Shown here in pieces: positions 1-9,730 of a stretch of DNA of 64,000 bases (positions within the stretch are counted from its first letter, which is position 1; each line of letters starts with the position of its first letter). The stretch is from assembly GCA_039621445.1 (NCBI GenBank), contig CP154954.1:24006954-24070953 (forward strand), given 5' to 3'. Under the pieces are notes generated by a model. The model saw nothing but the letters and a program-made list of their open reading frames with translations, did no database searches and was not told the origin of the DNA. The translations under genes were made by a program, and so were the position numbers. The DNA comes from Euglena gracilis (Eukaryota; Euglenida; Euglenophyceae; Euglenales).

Positions 1-2147
1 AAGAGGAGGATCATCAACCCCAGCCAAATGCAACCCCAAAAAATCTCAGCACCAGCCCCCCAATATCAGCCCCCCCTGCAAGAGGGGGGGGGCCAGGCCC
101 ACCATTTCGCATTTTTAAAAATCCAACAAAACCCACCATGTTTGATGGCACACAGTGGGCCAAACTGGGCACAGTGATCCTGCAGGAGGAACCCAGCCCC
201 TTTCAATGGCAAGACCCCCCCCAGGCAACTGATTTACCAGCCTCCCCACCCAACACCCCCCTGGAAGGGGTCCCAGTTTGGGAAACACCAGAGTTTCGGA
301 CCCTCAGGAAAGAATTTTTTTGGAGAAGGCGCATGAGACAGCAAGCAGGAGGCATTTTATTTCACGAGAAGGTCGCCAGAAAACTGGCAAACATTCAGGA
401 AAAGTGGGTCGACATTGGCAGAACAGTGGACATTCGGCAGTCACAAAAAATGGTGCACACTGACATGAAACTCACGTTGCCACTGGCAGCGCCAAAAGTT
501 GTGCAATCGCCCCCCCCACCAAAAAAGAACCTCACCCTGGAACGGATCAGAATCGCCCAAATTCTTCATCAATACCGACCAGAGGAACAACGTGAGGAGG
601 GACTGGACATGTCGCACATAAAAAACGTACGCCGAGCTATCGCACAAAAAATCAAACAAAAAGTGCCAGCAGCAGAAGCAGTCCGCCCCCCGAGGACAAA
701 GAAGAGGCTGACACCCTCCCGAGAACCAACCCTGCCCATTGCCTGGCGATACTGCCCAAGAATTTGGCTGATGGATGACATGCCCAGACCGTTACAGTTT
801 GCGTGTGAGGTTGGATTGGCTGATCGTCTTTCCCCGTCCGTGTGGACCACCAGCGATCTTGATGACTCAAATGACTCCCTGTCGGACTATTATTCTTGTG
901 CTGCCACAAAAAATTTCCACATGGCAGAAACAGTTGGCACCATACACCTCTGCACTGCATGCCCACACGGGGGGAAGAAGCCGGAAGACGCATATCTGAA
1001 GACGGGGCGAGGTGATTCCCTGACAACAATGGGTGATGTGGAAACCAATCCAGGCCCGCTGACGGCATTTAATGGACCCTGTGGTGAAGTCATGGATCTA
1101 TTGGACCAACTTGTTGCCATGAACATGACTGATTTCTTTCGGATCAAGGCTAAAATACCACTGCGGCAAGGCCCCGATGGCTCCTCCCGTTCACTTCTTC
1201 CCAAAGCTACATACTGGCTGAAATGCACTTTGTGTGACATTGAAACCATCACTGCCTCGGCAGGTTGGTGCCTGCACCACAGGGAAACCTGCCCTGTTTT
1301 TTCAGCCACAGTATATCCATCTACTGAGACAGCAAAAGTACACTCCGTAACAAGCCGAGGATACCCCCAAGAACAAGGTCGGGAAAGGTTTTCAGAAGGA
1401 CACCAGCCGAATGGAAGGGGGGAACGAATCACCACCCATGGTGACGTCCAAACACAACCAGGGCCCATCTACTTCCGTCTGGCCACCATGGAAAGACCGA
1501 CAATCCCTATCTCCAGGGGACTTCAAGAAAATTTCATTCGGCACAGACTGCTGGCGAGCCTTCAAGAGGTGGATGCAGAACTTCAAACTTTCCGAGACAC
1601 CTTCCCTTCCGATGTCCTTGTTGAGGACGCTACCGTCTATGAGCTCACCGAATGTTGGGAAGTTTTGAGAGGAGTTCTGTTTGTGCTCATAGGGCTATGG
1701 CCACATCGACCACCACGTCACGACTCCCCATCGAGTGTGCATGCCATTATGTGGTTGCTGACCTGTTTATGGTCCGAAGTATGCAACATCGGCGAGGCCT
1801 TTCACTTCTACCTGCCCCCTATTCACCTAATGGCACTACCCAACGTTCTCCGGCCGAGAGGCACTTTCCCCAGAGTACCTCCAACGGAGCCCTCCTCGTC
1901 CGACCTCTGCCCATTGAATGTACACACCGTTGATATCCTGGACATCATGGCCTTGTTACGTCCGACAAGATCAGTAGTTTCAGTTGACCGTCACATCCGG
2001 AGGGCACGACGGACAGCACAAAGACGACCAAACCACCAACGAGGTGACATAGGCCGTAACAACGCTGTCATAGCCGAGAGGCCCACACACCAAGATGTCA
2101 CACTTTGTGGTGACGTTCACCTCGAGCCAGGACCTATTTACGGATAA
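1..2147 (+). CDS. Non-LTR retrotransposon ORF2, copy 1 (5' cut by window edge)
   Basis: The frame is open from base 3 to the TAA at 2,145-2,147 and equals the ORF2 frame of copy 2. The sequence runs through a possible -1 slippery heptamer (TTTAAAA, 114-120) just before the first in-frame ATG at 138. Visible features are a basic N-terminal half, a Cys/His cluster (KCTLC followed by CLHH and a further Cys, near 1,225-1,290), and three 2A-like motifs: GDVETNPGP (1,032-1,058), GDVQTQPGP (1,440-1,466) and GDVHLEPGP (2,109-2,135). The last motif ends three codons before the stop. The protein family is not recognised beyond the 2A motifs; a nucleic-acid-binding role is inferred from composition. Confidence 0.75.
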   Translation, partial: EEDHQPQPNATPKNLSTSPPISAPPARGGGPGPPFRIFKNPTKPTMFDGTQWAKLGTVILQEEPSPFQWQDPPQATDLPASPPNTPLEGVPVWETPEFRTLRKEFFWRRRMRQQAGGILFHEKVARKLANIQEKWVDIGRTVDIRQSQKMVHTDMKLTLPLAAPKVVQSPPPPKKNLTLERIRIAQILHQYRPEEQREEGLDMSHIKNVRRAIAQKIKQKVPAAEAVRPPRTKKRLTPSREPTLPIAWRYCPRIWLMDDMPRPLQFACEVGLADRLSPSVWTTSDLDDSNDSLSDYYSCAATKNFHMAETVGTIHLCTACPHGGKKPEDAYLKTGRGDSLTTMGDVETNPGPLTAFNGPCGEVMDLLDQLVAMNMTDFFRIKAKIPLRQGPDGSSRSLLPKATYWLKCTLCDIETITASAGWCLHHRETCPVFSATVYPSTETAKVHSVTSRGYPQEQGRERFSEGHQPNGRGERITTHGDVQTQPGPIYFRLATMERPTIPISRGLQENFIRHRLLASLQEVDAELQTFRDTFPSDVLVEDATVYELTECWEVLRGVLFVLIGLWPHRPPRHDSPSSVHAIMWLLTCLWSEVCNIGEAFHFYLPPIHLMALPNVLRPRGTFPRVPPTEPSSSDLCPLNVHTVDILDIMALLRPTRSVVSVDRHIRRARRTAQRRPNHQRGDIGRNNAVIAERPTHQDVTLCGDVHLEPGPIYG

Positions 2148-2230
2148 CCCCTGGTGAAGGACCCCTATCCCTGCGACCTAGCACCCGGCCCCATTGCCGA
2201 CGACCAACCAACCAACCAGGGCCTTCTAAG

Positions 2231-3691
2231 TTGTCAGATGTGGCCCCAGGGCACGCCAACCACGTACGGCAACCGATTGACCACGAAAAAACGCGGTATG
2301 GGTACAGTCCTCCCCGATGTGGCAGGGGCAAAAGCCTTGCCAGTTGTGGCGACATTGAAAGCAACCCAGGTCCCACAGAAACCCGCCCTCCCCAGCAGGA
2401 GGACGTCGAAATGGCCTCAGCCGCACAGACCTTTGCTGTGCCGCCGACGGAGGTACCACTCCTTGGATCTTGGTTTCCAATGCACTCAACGCCGCTGTTC
2501 TCGCCTACTTTGTCCCAGGCTATAATGCCGTTTCCCAGTTTGAACGGGGGCCCCGGGGCACCTGCAGCAGAACAAATCATGGTCATTGACGAACTAGAGT
2601 CCCGGGTGCGCTCAGTGATTTCCGAAATTCACGGGTGTGCGCCACAGGGCCAGGGGTTGATTGAGAATTTTGTGCCGTCCTCACCACAAGGGCAAGAGCA
2701 AGAATGCCAAAATGGTCGAAGGCCGCAGCCCCCCGTGGTTCCAGCACTAGCCCAATCCTCGATGAACGCTGATACGCTGCAAGTCACTCCCTTCTCGCAA
2801 CCTTGCCCAGCAATGCAGCCATCTTGGGAAGAAATTTCCCAAGACACTCGGGGCACGTTGGTCCATATCCCACGGGGAGCGTTGCGAAACGTTGTGCTCG
2901 CCTTCTGCAGCACCCTCAGTCGCTTTGTGTCAAAGCCAGGATGGGAGACCCTACACGCACTTTGGTGCTTCCCAAAAGCTGTGCTTGCTCCATTGAAGCG
3001 GAGCGGGAAAAGCCATTGGGCTGCAGTTGGACGGAAAATTACTGAGAGAGCCAATGCCTACCTCAACCGGTCCACAGAAGATTCGTGGGATGAGACTCGC
3101 CAAATTCGCGATGCACAAAACCCAAAGAAGAGAACACGAAGTCAGACAAAAAATTTCGATGCTGAAAGCCAAGAAAGATTGTGCAACCGTGTTCAAAGCC
3201 TTGTCAGCCATGGGGCGGTCAGTAAAGCCTGCCGCATGCTGACTTCTGATGGAATCCAAGATGCAGACGACCCGCTAATCTTGGAACGGTTGGCTGCCTT
3301 GCACCCTCCTGAACCCCAACCTGGAAGGCAAAATCTGCCTCCGGACTTCCCTAGCCTCGAATTCGATCTCAGTGAAGATGCAACCAGGGAGCGCCTAATT
3401 CAAATACGGAAAGCAGTCATGTCTTTCCCGAAGGAGTCCTCACCAGGACCGTCTGGACTTCGTCCAGATCATCTTAAAGACATGCTCTCTGATCCCCTGG
3501 GGACACAATCAGAACAACTCCTCACAATTTTGGACCAATTCGTCCGAACATGTTTGACAAACGGAAACCACAACTCTGCGGCATGGATTTTCGCTGGTGC
3601 CCGTTTGACTCCTCTTCAAAAACCCTGCAATCCAAGCGAAAACCTTGATGAGCTTGGCAATACCAACCCCATTCATGACCCAAAGAAGGAT
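2231..3691 (+). CDS. Non-LTR retrotransposon ORF3, N-terminal part, copy 1 (interrupted)
   Basis: The frame is open from about 2,114 and lacks an ATG before its 2A motif GDIESNPGP (2,348-2,374); the first ATG is downstream, in EDVEMAS. The encoded segment contains SSPGPSGLRPDHL and then FAGARLTPLQKP, the segment that precedes reverse transcriptase in many non-LTR elements. Coding stops making sense at 3,691, where a 639-bp LTR begins after the 4-bp site GGAT. The remaining frame to 3,919 is LTR sequence, not protein. The RT half is absent from this copy. Confidence 0.75.
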
Positions 3692-4330
3692 AGTTTCCCG
3701 AATGGTGTTGTTTTTGCCCAGCCTTCACTCCCGGGGGTCCGTGAGGGGGTACCGGCGGGGTGGGGGGTAGGCGCGATGGGCTCTGGGGAGAGGGGTAGGT
3801 TCGGGATACGCCCCTTCCCACGTAGGATTTTTTCCCGGGGACCGAAGGCCCTCCTTTTTGGGGAGTGGTTGGAGGGGGGAGTCCGGCTTGGCGTCCCTTC
3901 CGGCAGTGGGGGGGTTTAGGAAAAGGCCTGGTTAGCCTCCCCTAGGCTTCAGATACCCCAGCACCAACACCTTTTTGGCTTGTACTGCTCTCCTGCGCCA
4001 GCAGATAGCCAATCTTTTTTGTAATCTTTTGCTTGCTCCGCCCTTGGGATTTTGATTTTCTTGAACTTTTGCACTTTCTTGGCTCCAGTGCCTTTCCTTG
4101 AATTCCCTTGAAATTCCTTGAAAATTGATATAATTTGACCTTGGTCTTGATTCAGCAGGCACAATCTTGAATTGAAACCATAGATAAGAAAGAGGGAGCC
4201 TGCAGTAAAAAACAGAACAGTTAGAGAGCGGTTTGCGCTATTTTGATGCTAAATTAGCGCAGTGGTTCGCTATATACAACAGCAGGCTGTAATAGTGGCA
4301 ATAGAAGGTGCAGCGGCCGGTCCGCCAACT
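3692..4330 (-). repeat. 639-bp LTR of the methyltransferase Gypsy family (copy 1)
   Basis: It is nearly identical to 14,418-15,056 and 26,351-26,989. On the plus strand it starts AGTTTCCC and ends GCCAACT, giving short inverted termini AGTT/AACT rather than the usual TG/CA. The left flank is GGAT (3,688-3,691), the same target as in copy 2. On the minus strand a purine run GAGGAAGGGGAG (complement of 4,331-4,342) abuts its start, as expected for the polypurine tract of a 3' LTR. Confidence 0.85.
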
Positions 4331-5749
4331 CTCCCCTTCCTCGGCCTTGCCTCCGGCTGCCGGGCCTGGCCGCTGCCTCTCTCGCCCCCCTGCCACAGGA
4401 GCCTGGCCGGGGCTCCCCGGTCCTTCGTTGCGCCGCTGCCTGGCGTGCCGGCTGCGGGCGGGCTCCTGTGGTCCGGGTTGGGGTGGACGCCAGCCAATCC
4501 CTGGCCGTGCTCCGCAGGCGTTCGGTGAGCGTCGCTGCTGACGTCGTCCGGCCTTGCGGGCTGGCCTCAGGAATTGGCTGGGCTCGGGCTTTGGCTCTCC
4601 TTGGCGCTCCTTGGTGGGTGGTCTTGTCTGGGTTCGGTGGCCCCCCCCCCTTTGGGGCTGACGGTCCCCCTGGCCGCCGTTTTTTTTTTTTTTTTTCCGC
4701 CCCCCCTGGCCGTGGGTGTCCCCCCCCCGGGTGGTCTTGGGCGGCCCCCCTGGGCCGCTTTTCGGCGCCTCCCCCCCTGGGGTCTGGGCGGCCCCCCTGG
4801 GCCGGTTTTCCTCCCCCCCCCCCCCCCTGGGGTCTTGGGCGGCCCCCCTGGGCCGTTTTTCTGCGCGCGCCCCCCCCCGGGGTCGTGGGCGGCCCCCCCT
4901 GGGCCGCTCTTGGGTTCCCCCCCCCCGGGTGTGGGCGCGGCCCCTTGGCCGCTTTTTTTTTTTTTTTGCCAGCCCCCCTGGGGCGTGCGTGGCCCCCCCC
5001 CCGGGTGGTCTTGGGCGGCCCCCCTGGGCCTGCTTTTCGGCGCCTCCCCCCCTGGGGTCTGGGCGGCCCCCCTGGGCCGCTTTTCGTCGCCCCCCCCCCC
5101 TCCCCTGGGGTCTTGGGCGGCCCCCCTTGGCCGTTTTTCCCCCCCACCCCCCCCCCCCCGGGGTCGTGCGCGGCCCCCCCCTGGGCCGCTCTTGGGTTCC
5201 TCCCCCCCGGGTGTGGGCGCGGCCCCTTGGCCGCTTTTTTTTTTTTTTTTTCCGGCCCCCCTGGGCCGTGCGTGCCCCCCCCGCCGGGGTGGTCTTGGGC
5301 GGCCCCCCTGCCGCTCTTGGGTGCCCCCGGTCCGGGTCCTTTGGTCTTCCCTGGGTCCCCTCTGGGCCCCCCCGGGGTCGGTTGGGTTTCCCCCCTTGGG
5401 TCCCCTTTCTTTCTCCTTTCCTCTCCTTCTTTGCTCGCCTGTCCCCGGGGCTTTCGCCCCCGTGCTTCGTCGCTCTCCTCTCCTCTCCTCTCTCTCTCCT
5501 CTCTGGGGTCTCTCCGGTCTCCCTTCTCCTGGCTCGGCCTCGGCCGGGCTCACCGTGGCTCAGCCTTGGTTGGGGAAGAGAAGGGAGGGGTGGCACACCA
5601 GTAAGAGGTTGGGTTGGTGGGTGAGAGCCTCCACAGTATCCATCAGGTCAGTAGGGGGTGAGCCAGCTGCCGCCGACATCACCGCATCTCCTCACGACGA
5701 CAGCTCAGCTCCTGCGCGCGCGCTGCCAGCCGCCTGTCCTGAGCGTCGA
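4331..5749. repeat. C/T-rich block of the Gypsy element 3' region (copy 1)
   Basis: About 1.1 kb of short GC-rich units of the form GGCGGCCCCCCTGGGCCGC separated by runs of 7-17 T or C, followed by a pyrimidine-rich stretch to about 5,570. Units of about 50-60 bp are grouped into a larger period of roughly 280 bp that begins again after each long T run. Open frames here are artefacts of Pro/Gly/Arg-coding repeats. The block differs clearly from copy 2 (15,057-16,466), while flanking DNA is nearly identical, so it evolves fast or is hard to sequence. Confidence 0.8.
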
Positions 5750-7302
5750 CAAGCAGCTTTTGGTGAAAGTCGTTGTTCCCCAGATGCAGGGTGGTTTCAG
5801 CAACACCTTCCGAATACACAACAGTTCCATCGCCCATCTTGACAGGGACTGCCTTTTCTCTTTGGACAAGAAGCCCTTGGGAGAAACGGGTTGAAATGGC
5901 AGACGTGGTGGCCCCGGTATCAAGAACAGCCGACACATTTCTTCCACCAGAAACCGTGTTTGGGCCGATTTTAAGACTTTAAAAGTCTTAAATCTTCGCC
6001 CAAAACACGGTTTCAAACAAGAACAGTGTTTTGGGCCAAGGTTTTAGGGGGGCCAGGGGCGACCGCGGCGCCTTCGGCGCCGCGGTCCCCGCCCCTGGGC
6101 TCCCCCTAACTCTTGGCCCAAACACAGTTCTTGACACAATGTTGGTTTCCAAATACAACGTGGTGCTTGGTTTTCCCAGATATGAAATGGATTCGAATTT
6201 GCGCTTCTTTCCAGGGTCTTCCCGAGAATTGGGGGGCGAATTGGCAGGCAAGTTTGACTGTGTGGCAGGACGGGGCGGCTGAGGCGATGATTGATTCAGA
6301 CGCTTCTTGTCCTCACGTTTTTTCGTCCAACAGGCATCCTCATAATGGCCGACACGCTTGCAGTATTTGCAGGTTATTTTCGCCTTGAAATTTGGCTCGT
6401 TGCTGCGGTCTGCGGGGGGTCCACGGCCAGAGGGTTTGTGTTGGTTGAAACCTTTGCCTTTGCCTTTGCCCTTGGACTTGCCTTTGCCAGGGTTGGTCGA
6501 ACTTGGCTCATCACTTTCCCCAATTAAGTGGATTTTGGCAGACTTCTCACCACCGAAGGCTTTGGCTTGGGATTACAGAAAACGTTCCAGGGCATCGTCG
6601 GTGACTTTCTTTCGCCAAAATTCTTTCAGGGAATCAAAGGTCGAACATTTGTCACGGTTGTGTTCATCAGCTCTCATGTCTTTCCATTGCAGGGGGTGAA
6701 TTTTGGACACAAGCATTAGAAGCTTTTCTTGCTCACCCAGGGCATCAGGGGACATCCGGGACAAAATGTCAGACATTTCCACAAACAAGGCTTCAAGCTC
6801 ACCGGGGGAAGGTTCTTTTGACAATTGGGGAAGCTTGGAAAGTTGGGCTCGGAGCAAAATGTCATTTTCAACCTTCGGGTACTTGCATCAGACGGGCGAC
6901 AAATTCAGAAAGTTCATCCACTTCTTCGGCAAGCCGTTCGACGACTCTCAAAACTTTGGGGGTTGAGGCGGCGATGGCCCAATCAAGTTGAATGCTGTCG
7001 GGCTGGTTTTCCACTCCGGTGAGGCGCATCCATCGTGAAAATGAGCGAAGCCAATATTCTGCATCCGAACCGTCAAACTTTGGTAATTCCAGTCCAGGCA
7101 CACGAGACACAAGACCAGGCTTTCGTTCAGTGTCGGAGGTGTCAGCAGACTTTCTGGTGATCAGTTTTGGAGGTCGGGGGGCGAAGGGTGACTGGGTAGT
7201 TGAGTGTTGCGAAACATGTGGGCTGCTTAATTCAAGTCCGGCGAGGCGGGCTTCAAGCTCAACAATTTTCTGTGCAAACGACTCTTCACCAGCGTCAGAC
7301 AT
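5750..7302 (-). pseudogene. Decayed gag-protease of the truncated LTR element
   Basis: Gag starts MSDAGEESF at 7,302 and reads 144 residues (LELPKFDGSDAEYWLRSF, typical of retrotransposon gag). A frameshift near 6,865 moves it to the frame of 6,857-6,573. A TAA at 6,573-6,575 interrupts it, then a Lys-Gly-rich stretch leads to a CCHC zinc knuckle, CKYCKRVGHYEDAC (about 6,330-6,390). The protease follows with AVLDTGATTSAI (active-site DTG, about 5,905-5,940). Between knuckle and protease a double foldback insertion (5,950-6,131) splits the frame. The product would be a capsid/nucleocapsid plus protease; this copy cannot encode it intact. Confidence 0.75.
5950..6131. repeat. Two adjacent perfect-stem hairpins (foldback insertion)
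   Basis: Hairpin 1 (5,950-6,014) begins GAAACCGTGTTTGGGC and closes GCCCAAAACACGGTTTC, with the centre near ACTTTAAAAGT. Hairpin 2 (6,020-6,131) begins AGAACAGTGTTTTGGGCC and closes GGCCCAAACACAGTTCT; its core is GACCGCGGCGCC, loop TTC, GGCGCCGCGGTC at 6,061-6,087. Both share a GTGTTTGGGC-type outer arm. They interrupt the minus-strand gag-protease frame between LETNIVS and TVSGGRN, so they look like inserted foldback or MITE-like units. Confidence 0.8.
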
Positions 7303-8479
7303 TTTTTCCGTTTTGGTTCAATCACTTTCTGAGTTGCAGGGTTGATAAACAGGTTGGGCAAACGGTCGCTCAAAATCGAGGTTTTGTTGCACTCAAAATC
7401 GGATATTCTGCACTCAAAATCAGAATGGGCTGCACTCAAAATCAAGGACAGACTGCACTCAAAATATGGGGGGGGGCAGGCTGGCAGGTTGGAAATGCAA
7501 ACAGACTTCGTTGAAACTGGGTATCAAACTGTCCAAACAAGTTGCACAACAAATTCAGAGTTGAGCAAACAAACAAGGTTGATAACCACACCTGCAGAAC
7601 AAAACCTCCAAGCAGACTTTGTAATGTTTGGGTTGAAAAGTTCAGAAACAAACTGACAACCAACTTTGGTGCAAAGAACTTTGGCAAACAAGTTGGCAAA
7701 CAGACTTGCAGAAATTTGTCAACAATTCTGATCAAACAATCTGGCAGACAGACTTCCAAAACAGAATCCCAAATCAGACTTGCCGACAATCTGTCAACCA
7801 ACTGCTTGCCAAAACAGCGGTTGTCACTCAAAATCCTGGGGGTTGGTTGGTCAATGGGGGGATTTTGGCAAGCAGCTGGTCCAGGGGGGGCTGGTTGGCA
7901 CTCAAAATCCGTTTTTGTGTTGGTGTGGCAATCTTCCAAACAGACTTCCAACAATCAAACAGCAAACAATCAAACCAACAAACTTCAAGTTTTCTGTCAG
8001 ACAGACTTCCAAAGTCCAGAAACACAGTTTCAAACAAACAAACTTGCAAGAAACAAGGGCTTGGAGAGAGATGTTGTGAACAAATGTCCAAATTGAATTG
8101 TCACAGTTTTGGCTTTGCAATTCAGAACTGCAGATTGAACAGTCCAAACAACCTTGCAAACAGAAGTGGTCAATGCAAATGCCAAAATCAATTTCAGAAT
8201 CTGAATTCCAAAATCTCTCTCCAACAATCTTTCTGGGGGGGTCGCAATGTAACACACTGTCGCTATGTACAACAGTGTAACAGTGAAGTACAGCAAACGT
8301 TCTACCTCCTCCGGCGACTCTGCACCCAGAACTTGTTGTCCTCAAACTTGAAAACTTGAAAGATAAGGCCCCAGTGGCCACAGCAAATGCCAAAACCAGC
8401 TTCAGCCAAAACTGCTCTGTACGAAGTCGAGATTCCCCAGCAGCTGACGACTGTCGACAGCACGTAGGATCGTAGTACT
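7303..8479. other. Leader region between LTR/PBS and gag; no gene
   Basis: About 1.2 kb between the primer binding site and gag. It holds short direct repeats of CACTCAAAATC (about 7,375-7,470, again near 7,825 and 7,900) and a long A-rich stretch with recurring AACAGACTTCCAA/AACAAACTTGC motifs. Open frames are rich in Asn, Gln and Thr because of these repeats, and I see no coding evidence for them. A TGTAAC word recurs near 8,250 and 8,275, matching the LTR end sequence. Confidence 0.5.
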
Positions 8480-8491
8480 CCTCTGCTACCA
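8480..8491 (-). promoter_or_regulatory. Primer binding site, initiator tRNA-Met-like
   Basis: The minus strand reads TGGTAGCAGAGG one base inside the LTR end, resembling the plant-type initiator-Met PBS TGGTATCAGAGC with two mismatches. A few bases on it reads ACGATCCTACG, as also seen after the PBS of the plus-strand Gypsy element near 35,000. Confidence 0.65.
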
Positions 8492-8492
8492 A

Positions 8493-8821
8493 TGTAACTT
8501 TTCTCCTTGAACTGGAACTTCTGTAAAAAAAAATTGATTGTTCGAGAACTTGAAATCTCCTACCTCTTGTTATATTCTTGTCCAAGGTAAAGCCGCAGGC
8601 AAAGCACGTAATGTGCACTGCCAAACACGAAGAAACCACAGAACCAGAACTGTGAAGAGGAGGTGAGAGGAATGTACAATTACAGTAGCGAAACTGTCCG
8701 CGAAGCAGTTGATAGTGAAATCCTCAGCAGCAGGGAGCGGCCAAGGAGGAGACATCGCAAAGCGACGCCTGTGTAAGGGAAAAGTGATCTGTCCACTGGT
8801 AAATCAGGCCACGGCGTTACA
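8493..8821 (-). repeat. 329-bp LTR (5' LTR of the truncated element)
   Basis: Bounded by inverted termini TGTAAC (8,493-8,498) and GTTACA (8,816-8,821), the TG...CA form, with the PBS directly adjacent on its left. No second copy exists in the window, so the right boundary rests on the inverted termini only. Confidence 0.6.
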
Positions 8822-8928
8822 CCATATTGTGCATTCTTTCGGTCCTTCAAAGTGGCATTCGTCTGGTCAGATTGCTGTCCGCTATGGCCTTCCAACTGAG
8901 AAACATGTTCTGAGGATTTAGGAGAGAG

Positions 8929-9530
8929 GGGGGTTGCGTCCAACAGGATGGGGCCAATTGGGGCCAGATTTTCTGGAAATGTCTGGGGGGCTGGGTCCAG
9001 CAGGCTGGGGTAAACTGGGGCCGGACGTTTCGGCCAGAAGTTTTTGAAATATGAGGGGGGGATGGGTCAAGAAGGCTGGGGCAAAATGGGGCCAGCGGTT
9101 TTGGAAATGTCTGGGCGGCTGGGTCCAGCAGGCTGGGGCTGTGGCCTGAAAAGGCCCACAAAGCACCATTATTAAGTGCAACTTTCTCTCTCTGTTGCTT
9201 TTTCTTTTGCTTTTGCTTTACAGTCAGTCTGGAAGTCTTGTTGCAATTTTGATTGCAAGTCCCCAAAACTGGTCCCCATTCATTCCAATCTGATGGGGGT
9301 GCCTCAAACTGCTGGACCCAGCCCCCCAGGCATTTCCAAAATGTGTGGCCCCATTTTGCCCCAACCTGCCGGACCCGGCCCCCCAGACATTTCCAAAACT
9401 TCTGGCCCATTTTGACCCAGCCTGCTGGACCCAGCAGCCCAGACATTTCCAAAATTGCTGGCCCCATTTTGTCCCGGCCTGATGGACCCATCCCCCCCCT
9501 CATATTTCAAAAACTTCTGGCCCCATTGGC
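8929..9530. repeat. Foldback element with repeat-built arms
   Basis: The left arm (about 8,929-9,140) holds tandem units of about 60 bp with GGCTGGGTCCAGCAGG, GGGGCCAG and GGAAATGTCTGGG. The right arm (about 9,310-9,527) is the inverse (CATTTCCAAAA, GGCCCCATTTTG, CCTGCTGGACCCAG). The centre (about 9,141-9,309) is unrelated sequence. Structurally this resembles FB-type elements with internally repetitive inverted arms. Open frames over it are repeat artefacts. Confidence 0.75.
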
Positions 9531-9730
9531 ACGTGCTGCTGAAAAGTTGATAAACCAAGGAATACGTGTGCCGTGGAGATTGCTCAGTGCAACTTTGAGT
9601 CTTGGGTCGCAACTGCCAGTGAAAAAAACGAAAGAAATCAGCCAGACCAGGCCTACGTCAGAATCAATTAGGAATTTCGGGGGTTTATTTACTTTCTGAG
9701 TGTCTATTTTTTTTCGTCTGCATAATCACC

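Larger units (their letters stand above)
1..5749. repeat. Segmental duplication, copy 1
   Basis: This stretch repeats 10,727-16,466. The offset is exactly 10,726 bp through the non-LTR coding region and the LTR (up to about 4,620) and drifts to 10,717 after the homopolymer-rich block. Coding differences are few (by eye under 1%), for example Cys versus Arg in HLCTACP and Gly versus Ala in EQGRE. The identity ends sharply at 5,749/5,750, after CCTGAGCGTCGA. The left limit lies beyond the window. Both copies carry the same LTR insertion at the same base, so the duplication post-dates that insertion. An assembly of two haplotypes in tandem would look the same. Confidence 0.9.
5750..8821 (-). mobile_element. 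Truncated LTR retrotransposon: 5' LTR, PBS, leader, gag, protease
   Basis: Read on the minus strand from right to left, this is a 329-bp LTR (8,821-8,493), a primer binding site TGGTAGCAGAGG, a leader of about 1.2 kb, and a gag reading frame starting at ATG 7,302. Gag has a zinc knuckle and is followed by an aspartic protease, cut off at 5,750. RT, RNase H, integrase and the 3' LTR are missing. At 5,750 it is fused to the 3' part of a different LTR family (the 639-bp LTR family), so this junction is a rearrangement breakpoint rather than an element end. Confidence 0.75.

Noticed and set aside
3692-4330. 640-bp shared segment as an intron or independent insertion element
   Set aside because: At 26,351-26,989 it abuts a PBS and at 14,418-15,056 a polypurine tract, with GGAT on both outer sides, which identifies it as an LTR.
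4468-5604. Long open frames on both strands over the C/T block (up to 450 codons)
   Set aside because: They translate to Pro/Gly/Arg repeats from GGCGGCCCCCC units, are open in several frames at once, and match no domain.
7542-8359. Plus-strand frames rich in Asn, Gln and Thr downstream of the LTR leader
   Set aside because: Composition follows A-rich direct repeats; the minus strand holds the element leader, and no domain is visible.
8940-9503. Minus-strand 218-codon frame over the foldback
   Set aside because: It is encoded by the inverted tandem repeats themselves.
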